DNA from: Prevotellaceae bacterium
GTDB lineage: Bacteria > Bacteroidota > Bacteroidia > Bacteroidales > UBA932
Direction of reading: 5' to 3'
Assembly: GCA_031259655.1 (NCBI GenBank)
Contig: JAIRLF010000027.1
Span: forward strand, 1-9,665
DNA length: 9,665 nucleotides
Shown: positions 6,262-9,665 of the stretch, in pieces
Numbering within the stretch: the stretch's first letter is position 1
Layout: each line of letters starts with the position of its first letter
Translations under genes and position numbers: made by a program
The notes under the pieces: model-generated
The model's database searches: none
What the model was told of the DNA's origin: nothing
Seen by the model: only the letters and a program-made list of their open reading frames with translations

Positions 6262-6780
6262 ATGCCGAATACAAATATCAGAAAAGTAAAAACCACCGAT
6301 TTAGACCTTAAAGACAGGTTGGTTGCAATACAGCGAGTTACGAAAGTAACGAAAGGAGGTCGTCATTTCAGTTTTGCCGCCATAGTAGTAGTAGGCGACG
6401 AAAACGGAATAGTAGGATACGGACTTGGAAAAGCCGGCGAAGTAACCTCCGCTATTGAGAAAGGTGTCGAAGACGCTAAAAAGAATTTAGTGAAAGTACC
6501 CGTATATAAAGGTACGATACCCCACGAACAGGAATCGAAGTTCGGTGGCGCTCAAGTTTTCATCAAGCCTGCAGCGCCCGGAACGGGAGTAAAAGCCGGA
6601 GGCGCCATGCGCGCCGTGCTCGAAAGCGCCGGAATACACGACGTGTTGGCGAAGTCGAAAGGTTCGTCGAACCCTCACAACTTGGTTAAGGCAACTGTAG
6701 CGGCTTTGTTGGAACTGCGCGACGCATACACAGTTGCACAATTGCGCGGCATCCCTATTAAAAAAGTATTTAACGGATAA
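6262..6780 (+). CDS. rpsE: 30S ribosomal protein S5 (uS5)
   Basis: This 172-residue protein is a complete S5, which binds 16S rRNA near the decoding centre and affects translational accuracy. The N-terminal double-stranded-RNA-binding-like domain contains [15 protein letters not shown] and [13 protein letters not shown] (about 32-61), the S5 signature region. The C-terminal domain contains [19 protein letters not shown] and [19 protein letters not shown] 6262 lies 5 bases after the rplR stop. The only Shine-Dalgarno-like GAAGGAGG (6236-6243) is inside rplR, 18 bases away, which is too far to be a standard site, so initiation probably relies on coupling and A/T-rich context. Confidence 0.97.
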   Translation: MPNTNIRKVKTTDLDLKDRLVAIQRVTKVTKGGRHFSFAAIVVVGDENGIVGYGLGKAGEVTSAIEKGVEDAKKNLVKVPVYKGTIPHEQESKFGGAQVFIKPAAPGTGVKAGGAMRAVLESAGIHDVLAKSKGSSNPHNLVKATVAALLELRDAYTVAQLRGIPIKKVFNG

Positions 6781-6792
6781 GGAGAAATAAAA

Positions 6793-6972
6793 ATGGCTAT
6801 ATATAAGATAACACAAGTCAGGAGCCGAATCGGAGCAAACAAAAGGCAACGCGCTACATTGGATACGCTTGGTCTTCGCAAGATTAACCGTACGGTAGAG
6901 CGCGAAGCGACGCCCGTTGTCGAAGGAATGATTAAAGCAGTCAGTCATTTGGTAAAAGTAGAAAAAATTTAG
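6793..6972 (+). CDS. rpmD: 50S ribosomal protein L30 (uL30)
   Basis: A 59-residue protein reading [20 protein letters not shown], then [15 protein letters not shown], and ending at TAG 6970-6972. L30 is a small 50S protein, present in this operon position between rpsE and rplO in most bacteria. The family landmarks are the I-T-Q-V-R-S-x-I-G start and the [11 protein letters not shown] core. A well-placed AAGGAGA (6779-6785) stands 7 bases before the ATG and overlaps the rpsE stop. Length is typical of Bacteroidota L30. Confidence 0.95.
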   Translation: MAIYKITQVRSRIGANKRQRATLDTLGLRKINRTVEREATPVVEGMIKAVSHLVKVEKI

Positions 6973-6994
6973 TAACCAAAGGAGAATTATAGAT

Positions 6995-7447
6995 ATGAAT
7001 TTGAGCAATTTAAAGCCTGCAAAAGGTTCCACTCACAAGGTAAAAAGAATCGGTCGAGGACAAGGCTCGGGTCGAGGCGGCACTTCGACGCGCGGACACA
7101 AAGGCGCACAGTCCCGTTCGGGATATTCGCGCAAGTTCGGTTTTGAAGGAGGTCAAATGCCTATTCAGCGCCGTTTGCCGAAATACGGGTTTACAAACAT
7201 AAACCGTATCGAATATAAACCTGTAAATATCTCTACCTTACAACAATTGGCAGATAAACACAATCTAAGTGTGATAAATATCGAGACATTCGTTGAAGCC
7301 GGTTTGATATCGAAGAACGACAGAATAAAAGTGTTGGGTAATGGCGAGTTAAATGCAACTTTAGAAGTTACTGCCCATGCATTTTCGAAGTCGGCAATAG
7401 AAGCGATAGAATCAAAACAAGGGAAAGCAATTAAACAGCAGAGATAA
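6995..7447 (+). CDS. rplO: 50S ribosomal protein L15 (uL15)
   Basis: The 150-residue protein is a full L15, a 50S protein whose extended N-terminus threads through 23S rRNA during assembly. The N-terminus MNLSNLKPAKGSTHKVKRIG is followed by the Gly/Arg-rich RGQGSGRGGTSTRGHKGAQ and by GFEGGQMPIQRRLPKYGF, all hallmarks of the family. The globular C-terminal part includes IKVLGNGELNATLEVTAHAF. The start is supported by AAAGGAGA (6978-6985) at a 9-base spacing. The stop codon shares one base with the secY start (TAATG at 7445-7449), suggesting translational coupling. Confidence 0.97.
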   Translation: MNLSNLKPAKGSTHKVKRIGRGQGSGRGGTSTRGHKGAQSRSGYSRKFGFEGGQMPIQRRLPKYGFTNINRIEYKPVNISTLQQLADKHNLSVINIETFVEAGLISKNDRIKVLGNGELNATLEVTAHAFSKSAIEAIESKQGKAIKQQR

Positions 7448-8796
7448 TGAACAAGATATTGGATATCTTAGGAATAAAGAGGTTTATACAAACCATACAA
7501 AACATCTACCGGATAGAAGAGTTGCGGACGCGAATCGGCTATACTCTTCTTTTGCTTCTGGTATTTCGTTTTGGCAGTTTTGTAGTTTTGCCGGGCATAG
7601 ACCCGACAATGCTCGGAGCGTTCTCGCAATCTTCGAGAGAAGGATGGATGGGTATGCTTGACCTGTTTTCGGGCGGCGCCTTTTCAAACGCCTCGGTATT
7701 CGCATTAGGAGTGATGCCATACATTTCGGCGTCAATCGTAATCCAGCTTTTGACAATCATGGTGCCTGCGTTTCAACGCATACAGCGCGAAGGCGAAAGC
7801 GGACGGCGTAAAATCAATCAGTATACACGTTTACTGACACTGGCTATCCTTGCTGTTCAATGCCCTATGTATCTGGTTACACTGAATTCGCAACTTCCCG
7901 TAGAAGCGTTTATGGTCAGAGGGTTTTGGTCGTATAAGGTGCCTGCGGTGATGTGTTTGATAGCCGGTACAATGTTCGTTATGTGGCTTGGAGAACGGAT
8001 TACCGACAGAGGTTTGGGTAACGGAATTTCGTTACTTATCATGATAGGTATCATAGCGCGTTTGCCCCACGCTCTCGGCGCCGAACTTGCAACACGTTTT
8101 ACGGAAACCACCGGCGGACCATTGTTGTTGATAGTCGAAATATTGATACTGCTGTTTATTTTTATGGCAAGTATCGCTTTGGTACAGGCAGTTCGGAGAA
8201 TCCCGGTGCAATATGCGCGACGGGTTGTCGGCAACAAACAGTACGGAGGCGCGCGTCAGTATATTCCGTTGAAGATTAATGCGGCGGGAGTTATGCCCAT
8301 CATCTTTGCACAGGCTTTGATGTTTGTGCCGATGCTGTTTTCGGGATTTGACTCAACGCGCGGGCTTGCACAGGCGTTTCAGCCTTACGGATTTTGGTAC
8401 ACGCTGGTTTTCTTCATTCTGGTAATTGCATTTACCTATTTTTATACCGCTATAACAGTGAATCCCACTATGATGGCGGAAGATATGAAGAAAAACGGCG
8501 GTTTTATACCCGGAATAAAACCGGGAAAGAAAACGGCAGAATATATCGACGGAATCATGTCGAAAATCACGCTTCCGGGTTCGATATTTCTGGGATTTGT
8601 GGCAATTCTTCCTACATTTGCGTACCGCTGGCTGGGCGTAACTCAGGAGTTTGCTTCGTTTTATGGGGGAACATCATTGTTGATTCTTGTGGGAGTGGTG
8701 CTCGACACGCTCCAACAAATCGAAAGTCACTTGCTGTTACGCCATTACGACGGTTTGATGAAGACGGGACGTTTGAAAGGACGTACCCCGTCGTAA
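7447..8796 (+). CDS. secY: Protein translocase channel subunit SecY
   Basis: SecY forms the inner-membrane channel of the SecYEG translocon, taking preproteins from SecA or ribosomes. The 449-residue product has the ten-helix SecY layout: helix 1 at about 29-48, the plug region about 62-80, and helix 2 (SVFALGVMPYISASIVIQLL, 83-102). The conserved REGESGRRKINQYTR loop (114-128) and GLGNGISLLIM (189-199) follow. The cytoplasmic C4 loop carries RRIPVQYARR (250-259), and the C5 loop carries GGFIPGIKPG (351-360). Both loops contact SecA and the ribosome. It ends with a short basic tail. Its ATG overlaps the rplO stop by one base. The secY position after rplO is the standard spc arrangement. Confidence 0.98.
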   Translation: MNKILDILGIKRFIQTIQNIYRIEELRTRIGYTLLLLLVFRFGSFVVLPGIDPTMLGAFSQSSREGWMGMLDLFSGGAFSNASVFALGVMPYISASIVIQLLTIMVPAFQRIQREGESGRRKINQYTRLLTLAILAVQCPMYLVTLNSQLPVEAFMVRGFWSYKVPAVMCLIAGTMFVMWLGERITDRGLGNGISLLIMIGIIARLPHALGAELATRFTETTGGPLLLIVEILILLFIFMASIALVQAVRRIPVQYARRVVGNKQYGGARQYIPLKINAAGVMPIIFAQALMFVPMLFSGFDSTRGLAQAFQPYGFWYTLVFFILVIAFTYFYTAITVNPTMMAEDMKKNGGFIPGIKPGKKTAEYIDGIMSKITLPGSIFLGFVAILPTFAYRWLGVTQEFASFYGGTSLLILVGVVLDTLQQIESHLLLRHYDGLMKTGRLKGRTPS

Positions 8797-8849
8797 GTAT
8801 GAAAAATCAGGCAAAAAAAGGATATTTTTAAAATTGAATAAAAAAGTAT

Positions 8850-8857
8850 TATCTTTG
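8850..8857 (+). promoter_or_regulatory. Candidate internal promoter before map
   Basis: TATCTTTG matches the TAnnTTTG element and is followed by CGCCC, as in the rpsH promoter. It lies in the 98-base secY-map gap, 37 bases before the preferred map start. No TTTG is found at 19-21 bases upstream; a TTG at 8834-8836 is too close. It would allow map and later genes (usually infA, rpsM and on) to be expressed apart from the ribosomal genes. I see no terminator hairpin in this gap, so read-through from secY is also expected. Confidence 0.5.
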
Positions 8858-8894
8858 CGCCCGTTTTATATGCATGTACAGGTTCTTTAATAGA

Positions 8895-9665
8895 ATGGAT
8901 AATATAAAGACAGACGAGGAAATTGAGATAATGAGAGAGAACGCTCTCTTGGTATCGAGGACTTTGGCAGAGGTTGCGAAATATATCGGACAGGGAGTAT
9001 CTACTCTGGAACTCGATAAGGTGGCTGAACAGTTTATTCGCGACAACGGCGCCGAACCCGGTTTTCTCGGCTATAACGGTTTTCCAAACAGTCTTTGCAT
9101 TTCGGTGAACGATGTAGTGGTACACGGCATCCCTTCGGAGTATCGTCTTCAGGAGGGCGACATTGTATCGGTAGATTGCGGCACGCGAATGAAAGGATTT
9201 TATGGCGATTCTGCGTATACTTTTGCGGTTGGCAGGATAAGTCCTGAGGCGGAAATGCTTCTGAAAGCGACGAAAGAATCGTTGTATAAAGGAATTGCGC
9301 AGGCAGTTCATGGAAACCGTATGGGCGACATCTCAAGCGCTATACAGACACATGTCGAACGTTCGGGCTATTCTGTTGTCCGCGAAATGGTTGGTCATGC
9401 AATCGGACGAAAAATGCACGAACGCCCCGATGTGCCGAACTATGGCAGGCGAGGTCAGGGACCCAAACTTCTCAGCGGGATGGTAATCTGCATCGAACCC
9501 ATGATAAACAGTGGGAAGAAGGAGATATATCACGACCGCCGTGATGGATGGACAGTCAGAACAGTAGATGGCAGTTTGTCTGCCCACTATGAGTTGACGG
9601 TAGCCGTTGGTAGAGAAAAGGCTGATGTATTGTCAACTTTTGAATTTGTTGAAGAAGTGTTAAAT
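8895..9665 (+). CDS. map: Methionine aminopeptidase type I (runs off the right edge)
   Basis: Map removes the initiator methionine from new proteins as they leave the ribosome. The 257 visible residues carry all five metal ligands of the pita-bread fold: Asp94 (SVDCGT), Asp105 (GDSAYTF), His168 (MVGHAIG), Glu201 (CIEPM) and Glu233 (HYELTVAV). His77 (VVHGIP), a conserved active-site residue, is also present. No N-terminal zinc-finger extension is seen, so it is the short type Ia. The final residues FEFVEEVLN match the usual end of Bacteroidales Map, so only a few codons should be missing. ATG 8874 is in the same frame and would add seven residues (MYRFFNR). ATG 8895 is preferred because it gives the usual N-terminus and a reasonable leader from the nearby promoter. 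Confidence 0.95.
   Translation, partial: MDNIKTDEEIEIMRENALLVSRTLAEVAKYIGQGVSTLELDKVAEQFIRDNGAEPGFLGYNGFPNSLCISVNDVVVHGIPSEYRLQEGDIVSVDCGTRMKGFYGDSAYTFAVGRISPEAEMLLKATKESLYKGIAQAVHGNRMGDISSAIQTHVERSGYSVVREMVGHAIGRKMHERPDVPNYGRRGQGPKLLSGMVICIEPMINSGKKEIYHDRRDGWTVRTVDGSLSAHYELTVAVGREKADVLSTFEFVEEVLN

Noticed and set aside
6487..7032. 181-codon - strand frame across rpsE, rpmD and the start of rplO
   Set aside because: Three well-conserved + strand genes explain the DNA. The antisense peptide is a shadow.
8394..8831. Open frame on the + strand overlapping the end of secY in another frame
   Set aside because: It lies inside SecY coding sequence, and its product has a composition typical of an off-frame translation, with many Tyr, Asn and Gly and no domain.
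9631..9641. TGTCAACTTTT as a second copy of the IS terminal repeat
   Set aside because: The match stops after 11 bases and the sequence encodes conserved Map residues (LSTFEF).
1..9665. CRISPR array, tandem repeats, rRNA or tRNA genes
   Set aside because: No regularly spaced repeats, rRNA-like segments or tRNA cloverleaf were seen on either strand by eye.

Overview
The window comes from a Bacteroidota genome, most likely the order Bacteroidales. The protein sequences of S8, L6, S5, L15, SecY and Map read like Bacteroidales orthologues. Several intergenic regions carry the phylum's promoter pattern (TTTG, about 19-21 bases, then TAnnTTTG). Intergenic DNA is very AT-rich. All recognised genes lie on the + strand.

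Bases 1-1102 hold accessory DNA. They contain the last 31 codons of what is probably valS, a Uma2-family (DUF820) PD-(D/E)XK nuclease-like gene, and a decayed insertion-sequence end made of a transposase C-terminal fragment and a candidate terminal repeat. A well-formed promoter follows. Bases 1103-3427 encode a lone 774-residue MacB/FtsX-type ABC permease with no ATPase gene beside it.

From about 3579 a new transcription unit begins: a consensus promoter, a roughly 130-base leader with two inverted repeats, then rpsH. The rest of the window is the distal half of the spc ribosomal-protein operon: rpsH, rplF, rplR, rpsE, rpmD, rplO, secY, map. Gene order is the usual one with two exceptions. 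The genes normally upstream of rpsH (rplN-rplX-rplE-rpsN) are absent, and a two-gene cassette sits between rpsH and rplF.

That cassette (4196-5288) is the most unusual content. It encodes a small four-helix membrane protein and a membrane-anchored protein with a Gly-Asp-Ser-Met motif and a downstream lysine, like S24 (LexA/phage repressor) or S26 (signal peptidase) serine-lysine proteases. The two genes are 7 bases apart, in the operon's direction. No promoter is visible before rplF, so the remaining ribosomal genes and secY probably depend on transcripts that also carry the cassette. map has an extra -7 promoter element of its own. The role of the cassette is unknown.
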